Shown here: piece by piece, positions 1 through 9,188 of the stretch
How the letters are laid out: every line of letters starts with the position of its first letter
How positions within the stretch are numbered: the first letter of the stretch is position 1
Source: Serratia ficaria
Lineage (GTDB): Bacteria > Pseudomonadota > Gammaproteobacteria > Enterobacterales > Enterobacteriaceae
Direction of reading: 5' to 3'
DNA: 64,000 nt
Assembly: GCF_900187015.1 (NCBI RefSeq)
Contig: NZ_LT906479.1
Coordinates: 186,001 to 250,000, forward strand
Translations under genes and position numbers: made by a program
Notes under the pieces: model-generated
Seen by the model: only the letters and a program-made list of their open reading frames with translations
Told to the model about the DNA's origin: nothing
The model's database searches: none

Positions 1-662
1 GTCTGGTTTTCAAATTCACGGGTCTGATGGACCATCTCAGGGCGTGTGTTCATAGGCGTGGCGGTGTATCCCGGGCTGATGGAATTGACGCGGATCCCTT
101 TGCTGACCCACTCCATTGCAAGGCTTTTGGATAGGTGAATAACACCCGCTTTGGAGCAGTTATAATGCGCCTGCTCGAGACCGCGATTAACAATAAGGCC
201 GGACATGGAGGCGATATTAATAATCGAGCCTCCACCTGACTCCTGCATCAGTTCGGCTTCCGCTTTACAGGAGTTCCACACGCCAGTGAGGTTAATATCG
301 ATAACCCGCTGCCATTGTTCAGTTTCCATCTCAAGCGCCGGATTGGCATTGGCAATGCCGGCTGCGTTAACGGCGATATCGAGTCGACCGAAGCGGCTTT
401 TGGCCAAGGCGACGCCAGCACGCAGATCGCTGAGCTGACGCACATCCCCGGTATAAAAGCAGGCCTGCCCGCCAATCGCCTCGATATTTTTAACGGTTTC
501 AGTAAGGCCACCGTCTTCGCGTAGATCAAAGCAGACTACCCGAGCCCCTGCGCTGGCGAGCCCGTAAGCAATCATCTGACCGATGCCGCTGCCTGCACCG
601 GTCACAAAGGCCACGCGGTCCTGCAGGTTAAATAGCCGCTGAGCAAAATGTTTTGTGATCAT
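1..662 (-). CDS. Short-chain dehydrogenase/reductase (partial, 3' end outside window)
   Basis: NAD(P)-dependent oxidoreductase of the classical SDR family, last visible gene of the minus-strand catabolic operon. Translating the minus strand shows the cofactor motif TGAGSGIG near the N-terminus, the NAAG motif, a catalytic serine in SIINIAS and the active-site YNCSK. The frame is open to the window edge, so the C-terminus is missing. Two in-frame ATGs lie at 668 and 662. The AGAGAG ribosome-binding site sits only about 2 nt from the first and about 8 nt from the second, so 662 is preferred. By family it would interconvert a polyol or sugar hydroxyl and a ketone; the substrate is inferred only from the neighbouring kinase and sugar transporter. 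Confidence 0.85.
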   Translation of the reverse strand, partial: MITKHFAQRLFNLQDRVAFVTGAGSGIGQMIAYGLASAGARVVCFDLREDGGLTETVKNIEAIGGQACFYTGDVRQLSDLRAGVALAKSRFGRLDIAVNAAGIANANPALEMETEQWQRVIDINLTGVWNSCKAEAELMQESGGGSIINIASMSGLIVNRGLEQAHYNCSKAGVIHLSKSLAMEWVSKGIRVNSISPGYTATPMNTRPEMVHQTREFENQ

Positions 663-784
663 AACCATCACTCTCTGAATTAGTATCCCGTGGCACAGTG
701 CGCTGTAAACCGACGGGAAGGGATGCCCCGATTACGTTAACGCCATCCGGGTTACGATTCTGATTTTGTCGTCCCTGACGGGCA

Positions 785-1582
785 TTACGACATAATCAGG
801 CCACCGTCGATGTTGATGGTTTGCCCGGTAAGATAGCGTGCATCGTCTGAAGCGAGAAAGGCCACCAACCCGGCGACATCCTCTGGTTTACCGGCGCGCT
901 TCATCGGAATGCCTTCGACCCATTCAGCCATCAGTTCACCTTTGCCATAGCGTTTTTGTTCGGTGCTCAGGGCTTCACCCCACACACGATCGTTGTAATC
1001 CCACATATCGCTTTCGATAATGCCTGGGCAGAAGGCGTTGACGGTGATATTCCACGGCGCCAGTTCGTGGGCCAGGCTTTGCGTAATACCGATCACGCCC
1101 ATTTTGCTGGCAGCGTAATGCGGGGTGTAGATAAAGCCCTGACGACCCTGACCTGACGACGTATTAATCAGGCTACCGTGATTTTGCTTCACCATGTATT
1201 TGGCAGCTTCACGACAGCAGAGCCAGACGCCGGTGGTGTTAACCGCCAACACTTTCTCAAAGTCGGCTTTCGGCATGCGATCGTAATAATCGATGGTGAT
1301 GACGCCCGCGTTCTGGATCGAGACATCGATAGTGCCGAAACGGGTTGCGGCTTGTTCGTACAGCGATTGCACCTGCGCTTCATCAGTGACATCCACCTGC
1401 AATGACAGGATCTCGGTCTGGTGACTCCGGGACAAGGTTTCTGCCGTTTCGTGAACGCGCTCGGCGTTGGAGACCATCACCAGATTGGCACCATCGCGAG
1501 CAAAGCGCTCAGCAATACCCGCACCGATCCCGCGGCATGCACCGGTGATAACGACCGTTTTGTTATGGAAATTTCTTTGCAT
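785..1582 (-). CDS. Short-chain dehydrogenase/reductase, sorbitol/acetoin-reductase type
   Basis: A 265-residue classical SDR. Visible motifs are TGACRGIG (cofactor glycine motif, about residues 14-21), NAG, the catalytic serine in LINTSSG, YAASK (catalytic Tyr and Lys) and a C-terminal DGG typical of the family. The substrate-loop sequence after the PG motif (SDMWDYNDRVWGE) and the KPEDVA segment resemble sorbitol, xylitol and acetoin reductase-like SDRs, so a polyol or ketose substrate is plausible but not proven. It lies 57 nt downstream of the ABC permease and upstream of a second SDR. Two different SDRs in one operon suggest either two successive oxidations or two related substrates. Confidence 0.88.
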   Translation of the reverse strand: MQRNFHNKTVVITGACRGIGAGIAERFARDGANLVMVSNAERVHETAETLSRSHQTEILSLQVDVTDEAQVQSLYEQAATRFGTIDVSIQNAGVITIDYYDRMPKADFEKVLAVNTTGVWLCCREAAKYMVKQNHGSLINTSSGQGRQGFIYTPHYAASKMGVIGITQSLAHELAPWNITVNAFCPGIIESDMWDYNDRVWGEALSTEQKRYGKGELMAEWVEGIPMKRAGKPEDVAGLVAFLASDDARYLTGQTINIDGGLIMS

Positions 1583-1639
1583 GTTTTTTCCCTTTTATAT
1601 GCCGGACGCAAACGCGTGCGGCGGGGTAATGAAAGCCTA

Positions 1640-2695
1640 TTAACTGGCAACCTGAGCTGCGGCATGTTTTTCCTCATGGCGACGCATCAGGATGACTTTG
1701 TTCTGTAATTTCTGTTGGAATTGGTCGACGACGACGGCGGTGACAATGACCACGCCCTTAATGACCATTTGCCAGAAGTCGCTGACACCCATCATCACCA
1801 TGCCGTCAGCAAGGAAGACGATGACGAAAGCCCCAATAATTGAACCCGTCACCCGCCCACGCCCACCCGCCAGCGCGGTTCCGCCCAGCACGGTGGCTCC
1901 GATGGCGTCCATTTCGAACATATTGCCGGTCATTGGGTGGGCCGTTTGCAGCTGTGAAGCGACGATCAGGCCAACAAATGCGGAGCACAGGCCAGAGAAG
2001 GCGTAAACGAATACTTTTGCTTTAACGATGGGGACGCCTGCCAGGCGAGCAGCGGATTCGTTACCACCAATAGCGTAGATATAGCGACCAAGTGGTGTTT
2101 TTGTCGTCAGCCAGTAGCCCAGCAGCAGGAACCCGATCATCAGCCAGATAGGCAGATAAATACCCATCAGCGTACCGGAACCCAGCGTGGCGAAACCGGT
2201 ATTGCCCAGGGCTTCTATACCGTTGAGGTTGGGATAGGTGCTGCCGTCATTGAACAGCAAGGCAGAACCCCTGGCGACATACATCATGCCCAGCGTGCAG
2301 ATAAAGGGTGCCACGCCGAAACGGGTGATCACGGCACCGTTGATAAAGCCGACGACGATGCCGAAGATGGCCACGCACAGAATAACTTCAGGGACGTTGA
2401 AGAAGATGACGTTGCCGTTCCATAAGGGCAGACCGTTGGTCAATAATGCCCCTGCGACCATTCCGCAGATCCCGGCGACGGCACCGACAGAAAGGTCAAT
2501 CCCGCCAGTCAGGATAACCAGCGTCATGCCGATGGCCAGCAGGCCGGTGATGGCCACGTGCTGAGTCATAATCAGCAGGTTAGATGTGGTCAGGAAATTC
2601 GGTACCATCACGCTGAAGAACGCGATAACCAGCAGCAGAGCGATGAAAGTTCTGGCCTTCAACAGGTACATATAAATCATATATTTCTGGTTCAT
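1640..2695 (-). CDS. Ribose-type sugar ABC transporter permease
   Basis: Inner-membrane permease of the RbsC/AraH/XylH group, 351 residues, rich in hydrophobic segments throughout. The family segments GMTLVILTGGIDLSVGA and the later GATVLGGTALAGGRGRV are characteristic of carbohydrate importers of this class. It should form the channel for the ATPase encoded 17 nt upstream and receive substrate from the periplasmic binding protein of the same operon. The cytoplasmic C-terminus ends in a short charged stretch. The transported sugar cannot be read from the sequence. Assignment to the family is firm, while specificity is unknown. Confidence 0.92.
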   Translation of the reverse strand: MNQKYMIYMYLLKARTFIALLLVIAFFSVMVPNFLTTSNLLIMTQHVAITGLLAIGMTLVILTGGIDLSVGAVAGICGMVAGALLTNGLPLWNGNVIFFNVPEVILCVAIFGIVVGFINGAVITRFGVAPFICTLGMMYVARGSALLFNDGSTYPNLNGIEALGNTGFATLGSGTLMGIYLPIWLMIGFLLLGYWLTTKTPLGRYIYAIGGNESAARLAGVPIVKAKVFVYAFSGLCSAFVGLIVASQLQTAHPMTGNMFEMDAIGATVLGGTALAGGRGRVTGSIIGAFVIVFLADGMVMMGVSDFWQMVIKGVVIVTAVVVDQFQQKLQNKVILMRRHEEKHAAAQVAS

Positions 2696-2712
2696 GATGG
2701 ATTCCAGCCTGA

Positions 2713-4257
2713 TTAATCTTGAGGTGTTGAAGCCGCGATTAATTTTTCGCGGGTAACCGCATGACGCGGTAAATCGGCGGTAATACGGCCATCGGCCATC
2801 ACCAAAATTCGATCCGCCAGCGCCATGACTTCATCGAGTTCCGATGAAGAGAACATCACTGCCAGACCCTGTTGGGCCATTTTGCCAATCAGGTGATAAA
2901 CGTCAGTTTTGGCGCCGACGTCGATGCCGCGAGTGGGTTCATCGAGAAAAACAACCTTTGGTTGTGTCATCAGGGCTTTGCCTAACACCACTTTTTGTTG
3001 ATTGCCACCGCTTAAGGACGTAATCGGCAGTTCAGGGTCGCTGACTTTGATAGCGAGCTCGCGAATCATCTCTTTGACGCTGGCGTGTTCTTTTTGCGTG
3101 TTCAGCCATTTCCAAGCCTGGCGAAAACCTTTCAGGCTAAAATCCGATAAGGTCATATTCGATTGAATCGACATAATCTGCACCACGCCTTCGCCCTGTC
3201 GGTCTTCGGGAACTAACGCCAGGCCTTTTTTAAGGCGGGTTTGAAACTGGGCTTTGCCAATATTCTCGCCACCAAGATGGACGCTGCCATTCTGGCAGGG
3301 CATCAGGCCTATCAGGCCTTTAAACAGCTCCGTGCGCCCGGCACCCAGCAGGCCGTAAATACCAATCACTTCCCCTTTACTCAGCGTGAAGCTCACATTG
3401 TTGAGCCTATATCCGCCGCTGTGGTGCAGCGCCGTCAAACCTTCAACGGCCAGTACCGCTTCGCCCTTTTGCGCGGGCTGATAGTCGAAATGTTTTTTCT
3501 TATCGCCAACCATTTGTTCGATAATCCAGGGAATGCTGGTATCACTGACATTGCGTTCACTGATAAAGCGCCCATCGCGGAAAATGGTAATGTGGTCGCC
3601 AATTTCCATTAGCTCTTCCAGACGATGGGAAATATAAATAATGGTGATGCCGCGACGTTTAAGTTGCTCAATAACGTTAAACAAAATTTTGACTTCCGAC
3701 TGGCTCAGTGCAGAAGTAGGTTCATCCATGATTAATACGCGAGTATCCTTTGAAAGCGCACGTGCAATTTCGACCAGCTGCTGGTGGCCGATACCTAACT
3801 CGCCAAGCTGAGTATAGGGATCGACATTGAGCTCGAGTCTTTCCAATAGTTTTTTTGCTAACTCATATTGATATTTTTCGTTGATCTTCCCTTTCTGAAA
3901 GAATTCGTTAGCCATAAATATGTTATCCATGATGTTCATGTTCGGGAATAAATTCAATTCCTGAAAAATGATGCTTATCCCCTTCTTTTCGGCCTGGTGA
4001 GTCGAACTGAGGATAACCGGGGTGCCATCAAGAATAATTTGACCGGAGGACGGTGTTTCAACGCCAGCAAGCATTTTCATCATGGTGGATTTACCCGCAC
4101 CATTCTCTCCGATCAGAACGTTTACTTTATTTCGATAGACCCGATAGTTCACGTTATCCAAGGCCACGACTCCTGGATAGATGCGCGACAACTCACGGGT
4201 TTCGATAATAACTTCAGATTCGACTGGTTGGGGAGTGACGAGTTCTTGCTGTTGCAT
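2713..4257 (-). CDS. Sugar ABC transporter ATP-binding protein (double ATPase, RbsA/AraG type)
   Basis: Energy-coupling subunit of a ribose-type importer, 514 residues, with two fused nucleotide-binding domains. The first domain has a normal Walker A GENGAGKST and the Walker B region VLIMDEPTSAL. The second has the degenerate P-loop GLLGAGRTE typical of RbsA, AraG and XylG, plus signature LSGGNQQKV and VVFLDEPTRGID. The frame extends further upstream, but the start at 4257 is chosen because GGGAGGG lies about 8 nt before it. That start follows the stop of the DUF2291 gene by one base, which implies translational coupling. Confidence 0.93.
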   Translation of the reverse strand: MQQQELVTPQPVESEVIIETRELSRIYPGVVALDNVNYRVYRNKVNVLIGENGAGKSTMMKMLAGVETPSSGQIILDGTPVILSSTHQAEKKGISIIFQELNLFPNMNIMDNIFMANEFFQKGKINEKYQYELAKKLLERLELNVDPYTQLGELGIGHQQLVEIARALSKDTRVLIMDEPTSALSQSEVKILFNVIEQLKRRGITIIYISHRLEELMEIGDHITIFRDGRFISERNVSDTSIPWIIEQMVGDKKKHFDYQPAQKGEAVLAVEGLTALHHSGGYRLNNVSFTLSKGEVIGIYGLLGAGRTELFKGLIGLMPCQNGSVHLGGENIGKAQFQTRLKKGLALVPEDRQGEGVVQIMSIQSNMTLSDFSLKGFRQAWKWLNTQKEHASVKEMIRELAIKVSDPELPITSLSGGNQQKVVLGKALMTQPKVVFLDEPTRGIDVGAKTDVYHLIGKMAQQGLAVMFSSSELDEVMALADRILVMADGRITADLPRHAVTREKLIAASTPQD

Positions 4258-4258
4258 G

Positions 4259-4879
4259 TTATTTCCCTCCCAAACTGACAATTTTCGCTGGCGTAATATC
4301 AGGAATGGCTTGCGGAATATCCCAAGCCGAGAATACGCCATACACTTGCGTAACTTCGCCCGTTTTAATTTGTGCCGCTTGAATCATTTTTACCGCATGC
4401 TCGTTAATGGCCTGGCCATATTCGCCAAACAGAACCTGGTCGTTAAAGTCTTGATAACTGGTACCCTGGTAGGCGTCGCGTAAGAGCGTACCGCGCAGCG
4501 TTGGGCCAATTTGCACCACAACATTGCTGCCGCCGGTATCCTGAATCGTCATTTTTCCGCTACGGGAAGCAGAGTCAATATGGGTGATATTGCCCTCAAC
4601 CTTGACGTAAAAAACGCATGGACTCTCATCCTGAGCGCGGTAGCCCAATGTTTTGCATGCGCTATCAATATCTTTCGCCGCGCGGAAGGCGGCCATTAGC
4701 TCGGCAACGGAACGGGCCTGAGAAACGACCTGTGGAACCACTTTGTCTTGCCACGTCTGATCGATATTCGCCATATGCGGATTGGGCGGGGATTTAAGAT
4801 CGGCCAGCTCTTGCTCAGAGACAATGCGACAGCCTCCAAGCGCAAGAACGGCCAGTGCCAGCCAGGTTTTTTTATACAT
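4259..4879 (-). CDS. DUF2291 family lipoprotein in a sugar ABC operon
   Basis: Predicted lipoprotein of 206 residues. The N-terminus is a short hydrophobic signal ending in LGGC, a lipobox, so the mature protein should begin with lipidated Cys17. The rest resembles the DUF2291 family, which is repeatedly found beside ribose-type ABC transporters and has no established biochemical role. It lies between the binding protein and the ATPase genes, with AGGAGAG before its ATG. A role in presenting substrate to the permease or stabilising the transporter at the membrane is inference from position only. Confidence 0.82.
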   Translation of the reverse strand: MYKKTWLALAVLALGGCRIVSEQELADLKSPPNPHMANIDQTWQDKVVPQVVSQARSVAELMAAFRAAKDIDSACKTLGYRAQDESPCVFYVKVEGNITHIDSASRSGKMTIQDTGGSNVVVQIGPTLRGTLLRDAYQGTSYQDFNDQVLFGEYGQAINEHAVKMIQAAQIKTGEVTQVYGVFSAWDIPQAIPDITPAKIVSLGGK

Positions 4880-4921
4880 AAACTCTCCTATACGCCCCCG
4901 AAGAGGCGCAACAACCCGAAC

Positions 4922-5857
4922 TCAGGATTTGATATTGAAGTCCTGAACTTTGTCTGCATTGTCTTTGGTGATCAGAATGCCGCGGAACATAACGCGTTGT
5001 TTCGCTGGTTTTTCACCTTTTTGCAGGTAGTTATCGAGGTCGGTAACACCCTGAGCGGCAATAGCCTGAGCCTGGAGCATCACTGTGGCCTGCAGGGTTC
5101 CGGCTTTAACGGCATCGCGTTCATCGTTGCTGCCATCAATACCAACAACTACAACATCGGTGCGATTCGCTGCTTTCAGCGCGGCAATAACGCCCAGAGC
5201 GACAGGGCCGTTGCCGCAAATCACGCCTTTCACATCAGGATGCGCCTGCAAAATGCTGTCCATAATGCGTTTGCCGTCGATTAACGTTCCTTTGGCATCT
5301 TGTTTCGCGACGCTGATCATATCCGGATATTGGTCGATGACCTGATGGAAAGATTTAGAGCGGGTAACACAGTTTTTATCTGCCAGGTTACAGGTCAGTT
5401 CGGCATATTTTCCTTTTTCCGTCATCTTCTCAACAAATACGTTGGCAACTTCAGAACCGGCCTGAAAGTTATTATGGGTAATTTGTTCAAGAGCGATGTC
5501 ATCAACGGGAATTTCCCTGTTAATCAAGATCACGGGAATGCCTGCTTTCTTCGCCTTCTCAATTGCCGCTACGCTGGCGGTTGAGTCGGCATTATCAAGA
5601 ATAATCCCCTGAACTTTTTTACCGATGGCGGTATCAATCAGCTCATTCTGTTTTTTTACATCTTCACCATGTGACAGGATTGTGGTTCGGTACCCCAGTT
5701 CTTTTGCTTTATCGCTGGCGCCTTTGGCTTCAGAAGCGTAATACGGATTATCCAGCGAATTTACCATGATCATTATGGTACCTTTTTCCACGGCCTGAGC
5801 AGTAAAAGAAAAAGCGGTCAGGGCAGCGACAGTTAAAAGCGTTAAACGTAATTTCAT
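4922..5857 (-). CDS. Periplasmic sugar-binding protein, RbsB type
   Basis: Substrate-binding component of the importer, 311 residues, with an N-terminal signal peptide likely cleaved after FTAQA (about residue 22). The mature part has features of the type I periplasmic binding fold used for ribose, galactose and related sugars: an N-terminal hydrophobic strand (IMIMVNSLDNPYY), the hinge-type segment GIILDNADS, VILINREI, and the C-terminal VVVVGIDGS. Two cysteines sit close together in TCNLADKNC and could form a disulfide. It lies between kinase and DUF2291 genes in the same operon. The ligand is unknown, presumably the compound that is oxidised and phosphorylated by the neighbouring enzymes. 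Confidence 0.9.
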   Translation of the reverse strand: MKLRLTLLTVAALTAFSFTAQAVEKGTIMIMVNSLDNPYYASEAKGASDKAKELGYRTTILSHGEDVKKQNELIDTAIGKKVQGIILDNADSTASVAAIEKAKKAGIPVILINREIPVDDIALEQITHNNFQAGSEVANVFVEKMTEKGKYAELTCNLADKNCVTRSKSFHQVIDQYPDMISVAKQDAKGTLIDGKRIMDSILQAHPDVKGVICGNGPVALGVIAALKAANRTDVVVVGIDGSNDERDAVKAGTLQATVMLQAQAIAAQGVTDLDNYLQKGEKPAKQRVMFRGILITKDNADKVQDFNIKS

Positions 5858-5990
5858 GACAATGTTCTCTCTTGGTTGTTATTGTCGGGTACGGTGAAAC
5901 AACGTATGACCTGAATATCAAGTTTATGGGCGAGGAGCTCCTTTGGTTGATGATTAAGGTTCGTCGCGCACGAAGATTCCCTGGTGGGCG

Positions 5991-7511
5991 TCAGGTGGAC
6001 GATGCCGGTTTCCATAATGTTCTGTTCACCGCATGGCGCCACTCCTGCCATCTTTTTTGCAGGCGCTGGTGGCGGACCATGTCGGGGATAAATTCACTGT
6101 GTTCGGTTAAAAAGCCCTTCAGGTCGCTAATCGATCCTGGAGTGAGGGCTTTGCGGGCGAGCAGGGCGGCACCAATCGCCGAAAGTTCGGCAACATCGCT
6201 GCGCATCACCGGGCAACCCAGCAGGTCAGCCTGATACTGCATTAACCAGTCGTTTTTCGTCGGCCCACCGTCGACCATTAATGCCGTTAAGTGAAAATCA
6301 TCCTGCTGGCGCATGGCGACAACCACATCGGCGATTTGATAGGTAATTGACTCCAGTGCCGCACGGATCAGATGCGCACGTTTGACACCTCGGCTCAGGC
6401 CGCAAATAACGCCGCGGGCGCTGTCATCCCACCAGGGAGCGCCAAGGCCGGTTAACGCGGGCACAAAATAGACGCTCAATGTAGATCCCACGGAGGCGGG
6501 CAGGGTGTTGAGTTCATGAGCCAGTTCGGCATCGGAAAGTTCGCTTAAGCCCGTGCTGTCCGCCATCCACGAAACGGCATCACCGGTATGTGGGATATTG
6601 CCCTCCAGCCCATAGGTGATGCGATCGCCATCGTGCCAGGCAATGGTGGTGGCCAGTGCGTCAATATCGCATTTTGCCGATTGCACCGGTGCCATCACCG
6701 AGGAGCCTGTCCCGTAGGTGGCTTTAACGCAGCCTAATTCCCCGAGGGCGTGACCAAACAGCGCGGCATGGGAATCCCCCACCATCGCCATCACCGGAAT
6801 ACCATCCGGGATCGCGTTTAGCCCGCGGGTATAACCAAATAGTCCACAGGAAGGTTTAATATCCGGCAGCGCAGCGCGAGGGATCTGGAATAGCGCCAGC
6901 ATCTCGTTGTCCCATTGCCCGGTTTGCAGGTTCAGCAACTGGGTGCGTGCGGCATTAGAGTGATCGCAATAGAATGCCTTGCCCTGGGTTAAATTCCACA
7001 GCAGCCAGCTATCAATGGTGCCGAGGCAAATTTCACCGCGTTCTGCGAGCCGGTGGCCTTCAGGAACAGACCCCAGCAACCAGCGCATTTTTGAGGCAGA
7101 GAACAGGGGAGCAATTGGCAGTCCGGTGGTGGCTTTAATTTGCGCTTCTTTGTTCTCGCGACGCAGTTCATCGCAAAAAGCGGCACTGCGGGTACATTGC
7201 CAAGAGATGGCGGCGTTAATCGGTTTACCGCTCTGGCGATACCAGCCAATGGCGGTCTCGCGCTGGTTGCTGATAGCTAATGCGGCAACGTTTTCGGCGC
7301 CAACGTGTTCGACTGCTTTTGCGATAACGTCAAGGGAGGCTTCGACCAATAGCTCGCCCGACTGTTCGACCCAGCCGTCGCGCGGCGTTTGAATTGCCAG
7401 CGGTTGAGAGAATTTCACCACAATGTGGCCGCAGCTATCGAGTACGACGGCTTTGGCGTTAGTGGTGCCTTCGTCCAGTGCAATGATGAACTCTTTACGT
7501 GTTGCCTGCAT
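5991..7511 (-). CDS. FGGY-family carbohydrate kinase (glycerol-kinase-like)
   Basis: Cytoplasmic sugar or polyol kinase, 506 residues. It opens with the ATP-binding motif ALDEGTTNAKA, carries the SNQRET region and WQCTRS, and has VGDSHAAL and YGTGSSVM in the middle, all in the order seen in glycerol and xylulose kinases. DGGPTKNDWLMQYQADLLG near the C-terminus corresponds to the second FGGY signature. The frame extends to 7610, but AGGAGA about 8 nt before 7511 fixes the start. It is the first gene of the long minus-strand operon and is preceded by a palindromic operator. The substrate is probably the ketose made by the neighbouring SDRs (inference). Confidence 0.9.
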   Translation of the reverse strand: MQATRKEFIIALDEGTTNAKAVVLDSCGHIVVKFSQPLAIQTPRDGWVEQSGELLVEASLDVIAKAVEHVGAENVAALAISNQRETAIGWYRQSGKPINAAISWQCTRSAAFCDELRRENKEAQIKATTGLPIAPLFSASKMRWLLGSVPEGHRLAERGEICLGTIDSWLLWNLTQGKAFYCDHSNAARTQLLNLQTGQWDNEMLALFQIPRAALPDIKPSCGLFGYTRGLNAIPDGIPVMAMVGDSHAALFGHALGELGCVKATYGTGSSVMAPVQSAKCDIDALATTIAWHDGDRITYGLEGNIPHTGDAVSWMADSTGLSELSDAELAHELNTLPASVGSTLSVYFVPALTGLGAPWWDDSARGVICGLSRGVKRAHLIRAALESITYQIADVVVAMRQQDDFHLTALMVDGGPTKNDWLMQYQADLLGCPVMRSDVAELSAIGAALLARKALTPGSISDLKGFLTEHSEFIPDMVRHQRLQKRWQEWRHAVNRTLWKPASST

Positions 7512-7872
7512 TAGGTCGTCTCCTGAGTCACACTTTGTCCTGGCGCGGAGGGGGGAAGGGGAGGTGTTCCTCTTTCTCGCATTGCTGCCTGGCAGGCCAT
7601 GATGTGACAATTCATTTTCACTTATTTAATCACTGAATATATATTCGATAGTGATTATTTATTTAACACCTTAGCCAGAAACTTCACGTCGGGCTACAGG
7701 AAAAGTCATCAATTGTGCTGGCAATCACACTTATCCGATCGATGAAGTTTACGGATGTTGGTGAAAAAGAGTGAAGGAGGTCGTGACTATCTGATTGAAA
7801 TACATTTGTTTTTATTCCTTTACGCTCGGGGTGAAGCGTAAAGGTTTTTAGAAAGTGTTTGGCTGGGGAGAG
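7512..7872. other. Intergenic region between kinase operon and regulator gene
   Basis: A 361-bp gap holding the operator at 7628-7656. Closer to the regulator is a perfect 10-bp stem (7817-7826 with 7835-7844, CCTTTACGCT and its complement) followed on the plus strand by TTTTT. The T-run is on the strand opposite to the regulator transcript, so the hairpin is not a textbook terminator for that gene. No convincing gene was seen here. Confidence 0.5.
7628..7666 (-). promoter_or_regulatory. Candidate promoter and operator of the catabolic operon
   Basis: The palindrome GAATATATATTC (7635-7646) is nested in a wider inverted repeat, AATCACT (7628-7634) and AGTGATT (7650-7656). On the minus strand a -10 candidate TATATA (7643-7638) lies inside the palindrome, with TTAAAT (7666-7661) 17 bp upstream as a weak -35. 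The same arrangement recurs at 8973-9004. An overlap of operator and -10 suggests control by the SorC-type regulator encoded next door (inference). Confidence 0.55.
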
Positions 7873-8823
7873 TTAACGGGCGACAAGCAGGCGCGCGGTT
7901 GGGTAATCCGTGATTAAAACATCGATGTAACCACCCGATAGCGCGCCTTTGATAGCGGCGACCTTATCGGCGCCACCGGCAAGGGCAACCACATTAGGGC
8001 ACTTTTTCACTTTCTCCAGCGCCATGCCGATAACAGGATCTTCATCATCGCGCAACACAGCCTGGCCGTTTTTATCGTAGTAGTGCAGACAAATGTCGCC
8101 GACCGCTCCGCGTTCCGCCAACACCTGAAGCATATCTTCGTGGTAGTAGTTTCCTGACGTTTTGAGCAGTTGCGAGGGTTCGAGGATGCCAATACCGACG
8201 ATGGCAATATCGACTTCATCGAAGCGAGCAATCACATTGGCGACATCTTTACTGGCAACGAGACGATTCTTTTCCTCCGTCGAACCTTCAATGCTTTGGG
8301 AAGGCAGCAGCCAGGCTTCACAGTTCAGATGTTGCGCCAGGGTTTGGGTGAGTATGGTTGCCTGCACGTTACCGTTAGGCCCCACACCGCCCAGCAGTTG
8401 AATAACGCCGTTAGCCTTCAGATTCTGGGCGTGAACCTCATCAACCATGGCGCGGATTGTTGAGCTCCACGAAGAGACGCCAATCAGATCTTTCGGCCGT
8501 AAGCGAGTTTCCAGATAGTGGGCGGCGGCGGAACCGATGGCGCGCTTAATGGTGTGATCACTGGCGTCCTCTTCGGTATCCACCACGATGGCCTGTTTAA
8601 TTCCGTAGCGATCTTCCAGGCCTTTTTCAAGATTCAGGAAAATATTCGATGGCTGAACAACGCTAATTTTGACCACGCCTTCCTTTTGGCAACGCGTAAT
8701 CGCGCGGGAGATAAATGACTGAGAAAGCGAGAGAAGTTGAGCAATATCGGACTGCTTTCGTCCTTCAAGATAGTAGAGCGTGGCAATCTTAATCAATAGC
8801 CGTTGTTCATCCTGCCTAGCCAT
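7873..8823 (-). CDS. SorC/DeoR-type sugar-binding transcriptional regulator
   Basis: A 316-residue regulator with an N-terminal helix-turn-helix (about residues 10-45, containing GRKQSDIAQLLSLSQSFISR) and a C-terminal sugar-binding domain of the SorC family. Segments typical of that domain are DLIGVSSWSST, LLGGVG and VVALAGGADK. Members bind a phosphorylated sugar or polyol and control adjacent catabolic genes. It sits between the kinase-transporter operon and the split transketolase, and the same palindrome occurs in front of both, so it is the obvious candidate regulator. Whether it activates or represses cannot be read directly. The operator overlapping the -10 favours repression. Confidence 0.9.
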   Translation of the reverse strand: MARQDEQRLLIKIATLYYLEGRKQSDIAQLLSLSQSFISRAITRCQKEGVVKISVVQPSNIFLNLEKGLEDRYGIKQAIVVDTEEDASDHTIKRAIGSAAAHYLETRLRPKDLIGVSSWSSTIRAMVDEVHAQNLKANGVIQLLGGVGPNGNVQATILTQTLAQHLNCEAWLLPSQSIEGSTEEKNRLVASKDVANVIARFDEVDIAIVGIGILEPSQLLKTSGNYYHEDMLQVLAERGAVGDICLHYYDKNGQAVLRDDEDPVIGMALEKVKKCPNVVALAGGADKVAAIKGALSGGYIDVLITDYPTARLLVAR

Positions 8824-8972
8824 ATATTTCCCCGAAAATCATTTACGTGCAGCCATTATGTTAGAGCCATTTATCATACGCGAAAAGAACAGACATTTAA
8901 GTGTGATGGATATCTAACTTTCGCCAATACTCCAAATCAGCTATGGACAAAAACAGAGCAGCGATTGCATAA

Positions 8973-9004
8973 TTGAATAAAGAGTCATTAGTGAATATAT
9001 ATTC
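8973..9004 (+). promoter_or_regulatory. Candidate promoter and operator of the split transketolase
   Basis: TTGAAT (8973-8978) is followed after 17 bp by TATATA (8996-9001). The -10 lies inside the palindrome GAATATATATTC (8993-9004), extended by one base on each side to TGAATATATATTCA. The 12-bp core is identical to that at 7635-7646 in front of the kinase, with the same spacing to a -35 candidate. The rest of the 8824-9188 gap contains nothing else that could be recognised. Confidence 0.55.
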
Positions 9005-9188
9005 ATTGATGCTTTCAGGTCAACTGAAAAAGTATCCAGGCGCAGATAGGCTTGGTGGTAAGGAGGCTGAATGTTCCTGAGTATGATGCAGCGGCGGAAG
9101 CCTTGCGATGCCTTTTCTGGGGATGTCTGGTTTTTTAGTCCCTGTTGGAATAAATATTCCGATTTGAAAATAAATTCAGAGGTATTAA

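Noticed and set aside
5854..6051. Possible small gene between kinase and binding protein genes
   Set aside because: It overlaps both neighbours, lacks a ribosome-binding site and its product has no recognisable feature.
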